DNA from: Clostridiales bacterium
GTDB lineage: Bacteria > Bacillota > Clostridia > Christensenellales > Aristaeellaceae
NCBI GenBank assembly: GCA_004556395.1
Contig: SFHK01000090.1
Span: 1 to 7,277 of the forward strand
Reading direction: 5' to 3'
Length of the DNA: 7,277 nucleotides
A model generated the notes under the pieces. The model had not been told where the DNA came from, did not search any database, and was given only the letters and a program-made list of their open reading frames with translations. Both the position numbers and the translations under genes were made by a program. Below, in pieces: positions 1 to 5,794 of this stretch (positions are counted from its first letter, which is position 1; each line of letters begins with the position of its first letter).

Positions 1-1
1 G

Positions 2-25
2 AATCTCCTGTACGCGGCGCTGTGA
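2..25 (+). pseudogene. C-terminal end (NLLYAAL-stop) of serine hydrolase, cut by window edge
   Basis: The first eight codons of the window read NLLYAAL followed by TGA at 23-25, the same ending as every downstream array copy. This may be the true stop of the intact hydrolase gene or just another array copy; the window edge prevents a decision. If it is the true end, the array from 26 onward would be the 3' untranslated region of that gene. Confidence 0.55.
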
Positions 26-42
26 GCGTGGCAGGCGTGTAG

Positions 43-156
43 ACGCTGATCGACCCCGAACGTCCGCTCAGCGTGTACTTTGCCGGGCACAGGCTCAACG
101 GCTGCGAACCTTACGTCCATCCGCGCCTGAGGAATCTCCTGTACGCGGCGCTGTAA
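43..156 (+). pseudogene. Short C-terminal hydrolase fragment, copy 1
   Basis: After an in-frame TAG at 40-42 this copy reads TLIDPERPLSVYFAGHRL and continues to EPYVHPRLRNLLYAAL with TAA at 154-156 (37 residues). It lacks the 58-bp segment encoding the GEFGWGGAAG box. There is no start codon or RBS, so translation is not expected. Confidence 0.8.
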
Positions 157-173
157 AAGCGGCGGGCGCGTAG

Positions 174-287
174 ACGCTGATCGACCCCGAACGTCCGCTC
201 AGCGTGTACTTTGCCGGGCACAGGCTCAACCGCTGCGAACCCTACGTTCATCCGCGCTTGCGGAACCTCCCGTACGCCGCGCTGTGA
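174..287 (+). pseudogene. Short C-terminal hydrolase fragment, copy 2
   Basis: This copy follows TAG at 171-173 and ends at TGA 285-287. It has the same 37-residue product as copy 1, with changes such as NG to NR and LLY to LPY. It lacks the 58-bp active-site segment and any start signal. Confidence 0.8.
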
Positions 288-314
288 GCGTGACGGGCGC
301 GTATGCTCTGGTAA

Positions 315-476
315 GCCGCGCCGCTGGGCGAGTTCGGCTGGGGCGGCGCGGCGGGTGCGTATATGCTGATCGACCCCGAACGTCCGCTCAGCGTGTACTT
401 TGCCGGGCACATGCTCAACAGCTGCGAACCTTACGTTCATCCGCGCCTGAGGAATCTCCTGTACGCGGCGCTGTGA
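315..476 (+). pseudogene. Long C-terminal hydrolase fragment, copy 3
   Basis: From the codon after TAA 312-314 this copy encodes 53 residues: AAPLGEFGWGGAAGAYMLID, then PERPLSVYFAGHMLNSC and EPYVHPRLRNLLYAAL, stop TGA 474-476. GWGGAAG is the position of the KTG/HTG-type third active-site box in beta-lactamase-fold (PF00144-type) hydrolases. The Ser-x-x-Lys and Tyr motifs of such enzymes lie further upstream in a full protein and are absent. No start signal is visible. Confidence 0.82.
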
Positions 477-493
477 GCGTGACGGGCGTGTAG

Positions 494-607
494 ACGCTGA
501 TCGACCCCGAACGTCTGCTCAGCGTGTACTTTGCCGAGCACAGGCTCAACGGCTGCGAACCCTACGTCCATCCGCGCCTGAGGAATCTCCTGTACGCGGC
601 GCTGTGA
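494..607 (+). pseudogene. Short C-terminal hydrolase fragment, copy 4
   Basis: This is a short-type copy after TAG 491-493, ending at TGA 605-607. It differs from copy 1 at only a handful of bases, including CCG to CTG (Pro to Leu) and GGG to GAG (Gly to Glu). Confidence 0.8.
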
Positions 608-634
608 GCGTGGCGGGCGTGTATGCTTTGGTAA

Positions 635-796
635 GCCGCGCCGCTGGGCGAGTTCGGCTGGGGCGGCGCGGCGGGCGCGTATACATTGATAGACCCCAAG
701 CGCCAGGTCAGCGTGTACTTCGCCGAGCACATGCTCAACAGTTATGAACCCTACGTCCATCCGCGCCTGCGGAATCTCCTGTACGTGGCACTGTAA
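635..796 (+). pseudogene. Long C-terminal hydrolase fragment, copy 5 (distinct variant)
   Basis: This is a long-type copy of 53 residues with GEFGWGGAAGAYTLIDPKRQ, then VSVYFAEHMLNSYEPYVH and RLRNLLYVAL, stop TAA 794-796. It carries several substitutions absent from the other copies (IDPKRQV for IDPERPL, NSYEP for NGCEP). It may be closer to the ancestral coding sequence, or may be a diverged allele. Confidence 0.82.
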
Positions 797-850
797 AAGT
801 GGCGGGCGTGTATGCTCTGGTAAGCCGCGCCGCTGGGCGAGTTTGGCTGA

Positions 851-1009
851 GGCGGCGCGGCGGGTGCGTATATGCTGATCGACTCCGAACGTCCGCTCAG
901 CGTGTACTTTGCCGGGCACAGGCTCAACGGCTGCGAACCCTACGTCCATCCGCGCCTGAGGAATCTCCTGTACGCCGCGCTGCAAAAGCGGCGGGCGCGT
1001 ACGCGCTGA
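851..1009 (+). pseudogene. Long C-terminal hydrolase fragment, copy 6, with Trp-to-stop and lost terminal stop
   Basis: In this long-type copy the Trp codon of GEFGWGG has become TGA (848-850), so the readable part starts at GGAAGAYMLIDSERP. At the other end the usual stop has become CAA, so the frame runs on past LLYAAL into the next unit, reading QKRRARTR, and stops at TGA 1007-1009. Two independent lesions mark it as non-functional. Confidence 0.8.
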
Positions 1010-1094
1010 TCGACCCGGAACGTCCGCTCAGCGGCTATTTTTGTCGAGTATGAGTCCCGTGTTCATCCGAATTTGTGGAATCCTCTATATGCCA
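961..1094 (+). pseudogene. Decayed 3'-most copy next to the terminator
   Basis: Here the repeat reads AGAYALIDPERPLSGYFCRV and then TGA (1051-1053). About 14 bp of the central part are missing relative to other units. After a frame change the tail is still recognisable as RVHPNLWNPLYA, aligned with YVHPRLRNLLYAA. Unlike the other short units it keeps a sense codon (TAC) where they have TAG. It is the most divergent copy and adjoins the terminator. Confidence 0.72.
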
Positions 1095-1122
1095 TGCCGC
1101 GCTTTGAACGCGGCACTTTTTT
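1095..1122 (+). terminator. Rho-independent terminator of the upstream hydrolase transcription unit
   Basis: A perfect 7-bp stem TGCCGCG/CGCGGCA (1095-1101 with 1109-1115) closes a 7-base loop and is followed by C and six T residues (1117-1122). Its orientation fits + strand transcription arriving through the array. It also insulates the permease promoter that follows. Confidence 0.9.
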
Positions 1123-1143
1123 GCGGGCAATTGTTTTTTTATA

Positions 1144-1172
1144 TTGACTCATATATAATTTTATATTATAAT
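1144..1172 (+). promoter_or_regulatory. Sigma-A-type promoter of the ABC transporter operon
   Basis: TTGACT (1144-1149), a 17-bp spacer, and a perfect TATAAT (1167-1172) lie in an AT-rich gap right after the terminator. The start of transcription would be near 1179, about 38 bases before the first permease start. An AT-rich inverted repeat TATAAT/ATTATA (1154-1159 with 1165-1170) overlaps the -10 box. It could be an operator, but is weak because it is made only of A and T. Confidence 0.88.
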
Positions 1173-1216
1173 AGAAATGGTTTCTTAGCGTAAATGAAAG
1201 AAGGAGGGTGCATTGA

Positions 1217-2323
1217 ATGTATTGTATACTTCGCATTGCCTTTCGTAATTTTATCACCGCGTGCCGCGCTCATGCCGCATTCTTTTATCTGTCATTTATT
1301 TGCCTGATCAGCGTGCTTGTTTCTATACTGTATATTCAACAGCATGCATATTCTGTTTATAAAGATGCAGTTTCTACTTGGAAGGAAACCAAAACCCTGT
1401 ACTTTTCGTGTAAGGATCCCGCCGCGGTACATCATATCGCCGCCGAGCTGAGCGATTCCCCCTCGCTTCCGAAGGCGGCCGTCATTTCCGTATCCGGCGG
1501 CCAGTATTGCGGGCTTTACTGGGACAGAAGCCAAAAAGAGGACGTCTGGCACACGCCCTATGGACGGTTTTTCACCATGGATGAAATGGAAGCCGGGGCA
1601 AAGGCCGCCATTCTGAGCACGGGTTACATAGGTCAGCTTCCGTTCGAGGAAATGGATTCCCTTTGGGAATCGGGGATTGAAGTCGGCGGCGTGCCCTATA
1701 AGATTGTTGGAAATTACTACTTGGAAACCGCGGATGTGCCCGAGGAGGTTTACAGGACGGAGCCGCTCTGCGCGCCGATCGTCATTCCGTTGAAGACCTT
1801 CTGGGACGGCGGTTTTTCTGCATCGCGGTTCCGCTGCGAGTTTACCGCGCCTGTTACGGCCGAGCAGCGCGCCCTTCTCGCCAATCTGTTGCAGCGCTAT
1901 GACGAAATTCATTCGCTTTCTCTTCCTGAAACGAGCAACCGCCATACGTTCGTCTCTTATGTCGGCGGAATGGCTTCTTCCACGCTGATCGTTCTCATGG
2001 CGCTGGTCAGCTGTATGAACATCGTTCTTTACTGGCTAAGGCGCGAATTTGAGCGCTATCGCATTTACAGAATCTGCGGCGCCGGACGCGGGCAGATTGT
2101 GTTCCTGCTGCTTTTTCAGATTCTGTTTTTGATTACGCTTGCCTATCTTTGCGCGTATGGGATTGCGAGGATGCTGGTCAGCCTCATGCCTGCCGGAATT
2201 GTTTTGCCGCTGCCCGGAATCCTTTACGCCGGTATTTACCTTGCGCTGCTGTTTTTCATCGGCGCGGTTGCCCTGATCAAGGCGTATCCGCGCGTCCTTC
2301 GCGGCCGCATACTGGATCAATGA
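1217..2323 (+). CDS. FtsX/MacB-like ABC transporter permease (first subunit)
   Basis: This 368-residue protein is probably one half of a type VII (MacB/LolCDE/FtsX fold) ABC transporter in the cytoplasmic membrane. The layout is typical: a hydrophobic N-terminal helix (about 22-40), a large extracytoplasmic domain (about 42-248), then three helices (about 252-274, 293-317, 331-355). The loop after the second helix, reading REFERYRIYRICGAGRGQI, matches the cytoplasmic coupling segment of FtsX-family permeases. Cys65, Cys98, Cys185 and Cys207 lie in the outer domain and could form disulfides (inference). The start is set by AAGGAGG at 1201-1207, nine bases before ATG. The gene is first in an operon with a second permease 15 bp downstream and an ATPase. 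Its substrate is not evident; antimicrobial-peptide resistance, peptide export or envelope signalling are all possible. The family call is firm, the function is not. Confidence 0.88.
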   Translation: MYCILRIAFRNFITACRAHAAFFYLSFICLISVLVSILYIQQHAYSVYKDAVSTWKETKTLYFSCKDPAAVHHIAAELSDSPSLPKAAVISVSGGQYCGLYWDRSQKEDVWHTPYGRFFTMDEMEAGAKAAILSTGYIGQLPFEEMDSLWESGIEVGGVPYKIVGNYYLETADVPEEVYRTEPLCAPIVIPLKTFWDGGFSASRFRCEFTAPVTAEQRALLANLLQRYDEIHSLSLPETSNRHTFVSYVGGMASSTLIVLMALVSCMNIVLYWLRREFERYRIYRICGAGRGQIVFLLLFQILFLITLAYLCAYGIARMLVSLMPAGIVLPLPGILYAGIYLALLFFIGAVALIKAYPRVLRGRILDQ

Positions 2324-2338
2324 AGAGGGAGGTGCTCC

Positions 2339-3526
2339 ATGACGACGCTCTTTATCGCGCTGAAGCTGCTATGGCGCAGAAAAGCCGCCAATTTCGTCCT
2401 GCTTCTGCAGGTGCTGGTATCGGTTGCCATGCTCGCGCAGATGTATGTGTTTCTTGTCGATCATCTGGACAACGTTCGCGCCGTGGGCGAGCTTCCGACG
2501 GAGAACGCGCTCGTTTTGCCCGTTTTTGAGTATTACCCGCCGGCATACGCGGCGGAGCGGCTGGAGGCCTCGCCCCTTGTCGAGGAGGTCGCTGCCGTCG
2601 ATACAGGCGGGGGCACATGCGGCGATACCGGCTGCAACGTCGCCATCTACGGCGACGGCATCGTGCGGCATTACACCCCCGCGCTGCAAAGCGGAGGCTG
2701 GCTGGAGGGCGAAGCGGAAATGGAAGACGGCGTTCTCCCGGCCGTCGTCTCTCAGGAGGTCGGGCTGCGGGTCGGAGACACGGGCACGGTTCGCCTGAAC
2801 ACCGGCGATACCGCGCGCATACGGGTCGTCGGCGTGCTGAAGCGCCCCACGCAATATCTCTATCCCACCGGCTCCGCCAGCCCGGCGTATTTTTCGGCGG
2901 ATTTTGTCATCAGTCAGGAGCCGGCCGTTCTGCTGCGCGCGCGGGACGCGGCGCAAAGCGAAGCGTTTCAGGCCGCGTTCTCTTCGTCCTCTTTTCGAAC
3001 GTCTCGGAACCTGTTTGTCTTCCTGCGCCCGGGAATCACGGACGCGCAGTATGACAAAGCGCTTGAGGAATGGGACCGCTACGGCGAGATTACGCCGGCC
3101 GCTTCGCTGATTTCCACCTATACGGAAAAGACCGGCACCCTGATTACGGCCGGGCTTCTTACCTTTTGCGTATTCACGGCGCTTGCAATGACCAGCGTCG
3201 TGGGCAGCAACGTCATTCAAGCTCTGCGGAACCGCAAGCTGTTCACGGTGTATTATCTGCTGGGAATGGACTGGAGGCGAAGCGCATTCATCGAGGCCGC
3301 CCGGGTCGGGCTAATGCTGATTCCCATGATGGCCATGGTTGCCGCCGCCGGGCAGGGCGGCCTTCTGATGATGGAGTGGATGACTCCGACGCGCGCGAAA
3401 TGGTTCTACGGGATTTCCTTCTTCTACGTTCTGCTCATGTTCGCCTCGGTGGGCGCGGTGTTCATATGGCGTCTTACGCGGGAGGATTTATCCGCGGCGC
3501 TGAAGGCTTTACAGAAAGGAGAGTAA
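2339..3526 (+). CDS. FtsX/MacB-like ABC transporter permease (second subunit)
   Basis: This 395-residue membrane protein has the same topology as the preceding permease: an N-terminal helix (about 19-40) after a basic LLWRRKAAN segment, a large outer domain (about 42-264), and three helices (about 266-290, 319-343, 356-377). Between the second and third helices, ALRNRKLFTVYYLLGMDWRR is the FtsX-type coupling loop. The outer domain contains a CGDTGC pair (Cys94, Cys99), a plausible small disulfide loop. The sequence is clearly different from the first permease, so the two are expected to form a heterodimer. The start is set by GGGAGG at 2327-2332, six bases before ATG. The ATPase follows 2 bp after the stop, indicating translational coupling. 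No adaptor (HlyD-type) or outer-membrane partner is encoded here, in keeping with a Gram-positive cell. Confidence 0.88.
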   Translation: MTTLFIALKLLWRRKAANFVLLLQVLVSVAMLAQMYVFLVDHLDNVRAVGELPTENALVLPVFEYYPPAYAAERLEASPLVEEVAAVDTGGGTCGDTGCNVAIYGDGIVRHYTPALQSGGWLEGEAEMEDGVLPAVVSQEVGLRVGDTGTVRLNTGDTARIRVVGVLKRPTQYLYPTGSASPAYFSADFVISQEPAVLLRARDAAQSEAFQAAFSSSSFRTSRNLFVFLRPGITDAQYDKALEEWDRYGEITPAASLISTYTEKTGTLITAGLLTFCVFTALAMTSVVGSNVIQALRNRKLFTVYYLLGMDWRRSAFIEAARVGLMLIPMMAMVAAAGQGGLLMMEWMTPTRAKWFYGISFFYVLLMFASVGAVFIWRLTREDLSAALKALQKGE

Positions 3527-3528
3527 AA

Positions 3529-4212
3529 ATGCTGCTTGAACTGACGGGAATCGAAAAAACATTTGCGGTGCGGCGCGGCGGCGCGTCCGTCAAGGCGCTG
3601 CGCGGCGTCGATCTTGCCGTTGACAGAGGGGAAATGATCGCCATTCGCGGCTCGTCGGGCGCGGGAAAATCCACGCTTTTGCATATCATAGGCTGTCTGG
3701 ACAGGCCGACGAAGGGAAGCTATCGGCTGGACGGGAAGGACGTCGTTCAGGAATCGGCCGCCCGGCTGGCGCAGATTCGCAATCGAACCTTCGGCTTTGT
3801 CATGCAGCATTTCGCGCTGGTTGACGAGGACAGCGCGCTGCAGAACGCGGCCATTCCTCTGCTCTTCGCGCGCACCTCTCCGTCGCTGGCGAAGGCGCGC
3901 GCCCTGCAGCAATTAGACCATCTGGGCATTGCCCATCTGGCGCGGCGAAAGACCGCAACGCTGTCCGGCGGCGAAAAGCAGCGCGTGGCCATCGCCCGCG
4001 CGCTGGTCAATCATCCCGACGTCATACTGGCCGACGAGCCGACCGGCGCGCTGGACGGGGAAAACTCCGCCATGATCATGGAAATCTTCAAAACGCTGCA
4101 CGCGGAGGGAAAAACGATCATCATCGTGACGCATGAGGAAAATGTGGCAGGCGCCTGCCAGCGGATCATCACGCTTTCCGACGGACAAATCCGCACAGAG
4201 CCGCCGGGTTGA
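3529..4212 (+). CDS. ABC transporter ATP-binding protein (MacB/LolD family)
   Basis: This 227-residue nucleotide-binding subunit would power the two upstream permeases. All ABC ATPase motifs are visible: Walker A GSSGAGKST (41-49), Q-loop Gln93 in GFVMQHFAL, signature LSGGEKQ (145-151), Walker B VILADE (165-170) with the catalytic Glu170, D-loop ALD (174-176) and the switch His202. The length is normal for a stand-alone NBD of this family. The stretch FGFVMQHFALVDEDSALQN resembles the branch of MacB-like ATPases linked to peptide or bacteriocin (lactococcin 972-type) export, which is a recognition-level inference. AAAGGAG at 3516-3522 decides the ATG at 3529; an open frame extending upstream to 3070 lies inside the permease gene and is not used. 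No U-tract terminator is seen after the stop, so transcripts may run on towards glyQS. Confidence 0.95.
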   Translation: MLLELTGIEKTFAVRRGGASVKALRGVDLAVDRGEMIAIRGSSGAGKSTLLHIIGCLDRPTKGSYRLDGKDVVQESAARLAQIRNRTFGFVMQHFALVDEDSALQNAAIPLLFARTSPSLAKARALQQLDHLGIAHLARRKTATLSGGEKQRVAIARALVNHPDVILADEPTGALDGENSAMIMEIFKTLHAEGKTIIIVTHEENVAGACQRIITLSDGQIRTEPPG

Positions 4213-4224
4213 TCTTTTCAGGCG

Positions 4225-4264
4225 GCGCGGCGGGTGGAATTAACGCGCGGCGGGTGGAATTAAC
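4225..4264 (+). repeat. Perfect 20-bp tandem duplication upstream of glyQS
   Basis: GCGCGGCGGGTGGAATTAAC occurs at 4225-4244 and again, without a gap, at 4245-4264. It lies between the ATPase stop and the glyQS promoter. The core GGGTGGAA resembles the start of the T-box antiterminator core (AGGGTGGNACCGCG), with A at the variable position as expected for tRNA-Gly, but the rest does not fit. No leader Stem I or terminator can be drawn. It may be a relic or a coincidence. Confidence 0.9.
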
Positions 4265-4273
4265 GGGATGTGC

Positions 4274-4302
4274 TTGATGAAGCGCGCGATTTTTGATAAA
4301 AT
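4274..4302 (+). promoter_or_regulatory. glyQS: Probable promoter of glyQS
   Basis: TTGATG (4274-4279), a 17-bp spacer and TAAAAT (4297-4302) form a good sigma-A-type match. Transcription would begin near 4309, leaving a leader of about 30 bases. Such a short leader has no room for a T-box or other riboswitch. Confidence 0.7.
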
Positions 4303-4340
4303 GAGTTCAAATCTTTTGATGAACAAGAGGGATGAACAGG

Positions 4341-5720
4341 ATGGCAAACGTCACGATGGATAAACTCGTCGCGCTGTGCAAAAACAAGGGCTTTATCTTC
4401 GCCGGATCGGAGATCTACGGCGGACTGGCCAACACGTGGGACTTCGGCCCGCTGGGCGTGGAAATGAAGAACAACATCAAAAAGGCGTGGTGGCGCAAGT
4501 TTGTGCAGGAAAGCCCGTACAATACCGGCGTGGACTGCGGCATTCTGATGAACCGCGAGGTGTGGGTGGCGTCCGGTCACGTGGGCGGCTTCAACGACCC
4601 GCTGATGGACTGCAAGGCGTGCAAGGCGCGCTTCCGCGCGGACAAGCTGATTGAGGACTTCACCGGCGGCAAGGAGACCGGCGACGGCTGGACGAACCAG
4701 GAGCTGGAGGCCTACATCGCCGAGCACGACATCAAGTGCCCCGTGTGCGGCAAGAAGGACTTCACCGGCATCCGTCAGTTCAACCTGATGTTCAAGACCC
4801 ATCAGGGCGTGAACGAGAACACCGCCACCGAGCTGTATCTGCGCCCGGAGACCGCGCAGGGCATCTTCGTCAACTTCCAGAACGTCATGCGCACCACGCG
4901 CAAGAAGCTTCCGGCGGGCATCGCGCAGGTTGGCAAGTCCTTCCGCAACGAAATCACGCCCGGTAACTTCATCTTCCGCGTGCTGGAATTCGAGCAGATG
5001 GAGCTGGAGTTCTTCTGCGTGCCCGGCACGGACCTTGAGTGGTTCGACTACTGGCGTTCCTTCTGCCGCGACTGGCTGCTTTCGCTGGGCATGAAGGAGG
5101 ATCATCTGCGCCTGCGCGACCACGAGAAGGACAAGCTGGCGTTCTATTCCAAGGCGACCACCGACTTTGAATACCTGTTCCCGTTCGGCTGGGGCGAGCT
5201 GTGGGGCGTGGCCGACCGCACGGACTACGATCTGAAGCAGCATCAGGAGCATTCCGGCAAGTCCATGGAATACCTCGATCCCACCACGGGCGAAAAGTTC
5301 CTGCCCTACTGCATCGAGCCGTCGCTGGGCGTGGAGCGCGCGTTCCTCGCTTTCCTGGCCGACGCGTATGAGGAAGAGGAGCTGGAGGGCGGCGACGTTC
5401 GCACCGTTCTGCGCCTGCATCCCGCGCTCGCGCCGATCAAGTGCGCCGTGCTGCCGCTTCAGAAGAACAAGCTGGGCGACAAGGCGAAGGAGGTCTACGC
5501 GAAGCTGGCCAGGAAGTTCATGTGCGAATACGACGAGACCGGCTCCATCGGCAAGCGCTACCGCCGCGCCGACGAGGCGGGCACGCCGTTCTGCGTGACC
5601 GTGGACTTCGACACGCTGGAAACCAACAAGGTCACCGTGCGCGACCGCGATACCATGCAGCAGACGCTGGTGGACGTCGACGAGCTGCCCGCGTGGCTGG
5701 AAGAGAAGATGGACTTCTGA
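4341..5720 (+). CDS. glyQS: Glycine--tRNA ligase, homodimeric (alpha2) class II type
   Basis: This enzyme charges tRNA-Gly with glycine in the cytoplasm using ATP. The 459-residue length and single-chain layout match the eukaryote/Thermus-like alpha2 form (GRS1 family), not the alpha2beta2 form. Class II motif 1 is around GGLANTWDFGPLGVEMK (27-43). Motif 2 is FRNE (201-204) leading into FIFRVLEFEQME. Motif 3 is GVERA (330-334). CKAC (91-94) and CPVC (133-136) look like a zinc knuckle in the insertion domain. The C-terminal anticodon-binding domain begins near LAPIKCAVLPLQ and runs to the end. I place the start at ATG 4341, nine bases after the GAGGG ending at 4331; the earlier in-frame ATG at 4332 abuts that GAGGG with no spacing. 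Codon use is strongly biased (AAG, GAG, CTG), as expected for a highly expressed gene. glyA, encoding a glycine-producing enzyme, follows 74 bp downstream. Confidence 0.97.
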   Translation: MANVTMDKLVALCKNKGFIFAGSEIYGGLANTWDFGPLGVEMKNNIKKAWWRKFVQESPYNTGVDCGILMNREVWVASGHVGGFNDPLMDCKACKARFRADKLIEDFTGGKETGDGWTNQELEAYIAEHDIKCPVCGKKDFTGIRQFNLMFKTHQGVNENTATELYLRPETAQGIFVNFQNVMRTTRKKLPAGIAQVGKSFRNEITPGNFIFRVLEFEQMELEFFCVPGTDLEWFDYWRSFCRDWLLSLGMKEDHLRLRDHEKDKLAFYSKATTDFEYLFPFGWGELWGVADRTDYDLKQHQEHSGKSMEYLDPTTGEKFLPYCIEPSLGVERAFLAFLADAYEEEELEGGDVRTVLRLHPALAPIKCAVLPLQKNKLGDKAKEVYAKLARKFMCEYDETGSIGKRYRRADEAGTPFCVTVDFDTLETNKVTVRDRDTMQQTLVDVDELPAWLEEKMDF

Positions 5721-5732
5721 TCAATTTTGAAA

Positions 5733-5770
5733 GCGCCGACGCGGCGGGATTTCCCGGCCCGCGCCGGCGC
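5733..5770 (+). promoter_or_regulatory. Strong GC hairpin between glyQS and glyA
   Basis: Bases 5733-5748 fold with 5753-5770 into six pairs, one A/C mismatch, five pairs, a two-base bulge and four pairs, closing an ATTT loop: 15 pairs, almost all G-C. No U-run follows (GCATGTTAAAGG), so it is not a standard intrinsic terminator. It ends 7 bases before the glyA Shine-Dalgarno. It could stabilise the upstream mRNA, pause RNA polymerase or lower read-through; the role is unknown. Confidence 0.7.
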
Positions 5771-5794
5771 GCATGTTAAAGGAGGGCCTACGTC

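Larger units (their letters stand above)
1..1094 (+). repeat. Tandem array of 131/189-bp units derived from the 3' end of a serine hydrolase gene
   Basis: Using the shared word GAATCTCCTGTACG (or its variants) as the anchor, units start at 1, 132, 263, 452, 583, 772 and 961, and a decayed anchor (GAATCCTCTATATG) lies at 1078. Unit lengths are therefore 131, 131, 189, 131, 189, 189 and 117 bp. Long units equal short units plus one 58-bp segment (304-361, 624-681, 813-870). Short units lie roughly 95% identical to each other by eye. Every unit reads, in one frame, LIDPERPLSVYFAGH, a variable stretch, then EPYVHPRLRNLLYAAL and a stop. Because 131 is not a multiple of 3, successive units fall in different frames, so the array cannot encode one repeat protein on this strand. 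No promoter or RBS is seen inside. The unit structure is read directly; descent from a beta-lactamase-family gene is recognition by motif. Confidence 0.93.

Noticed and set aside
284..493. Plus-strand open frames across array units (284-493, 799-1053)
   Set aside because: They read mostly in the wrong frame for the hydrolase tail, giving Arg-rich shadow peptides, and have no Shine-Dalgarno site.
437..985. A 182-residue minus-strand open frame with a repeated Arg/Ala-rich 63-residue unit (and a similar one at 111-440)
   Set aside because: It is the antisense of the repeat array. It stays open because long units are 189 bp and GC-rich. It has no RBS, low-complexity composition, and the + strand carries the recognisable protein sequence.
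1..1094. The array as a CRISPR
   Set aside because: Units are 131-189 bp with coding-derived sequence throughout and no repeat/spacer alternation of 25-40 bp.
3070..3528. N-terminal extension of the ATPase reading back to an ATG at 3070
   Set aside because: It lies wholly within the second permease in another frame. A good RBS at 3516-3522 and the normal family length fix the start at 3529.
4200..4226. GCCGCC/GGCGGC stem around the ATPase stop as a terminator
   Set aside because: It has only six pairs with a 15-base loop and no T-run after it; it is too weak to call.
4332..4340. Earlier in-frame ATG for glyQS
   Set aside because: It touches the GAGGG motif directly, leaving no spacing, while the ATG at 4341 has nine bases of spacing.
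4260..5420. Long minus-strand open frames opposite glyQS (4260-5420) and glyA (5558-7066)
   Set aside because: These are antisense shadows of strongly recognised genes in GC-rich DNA, with no RBS and no recognisable protein features.
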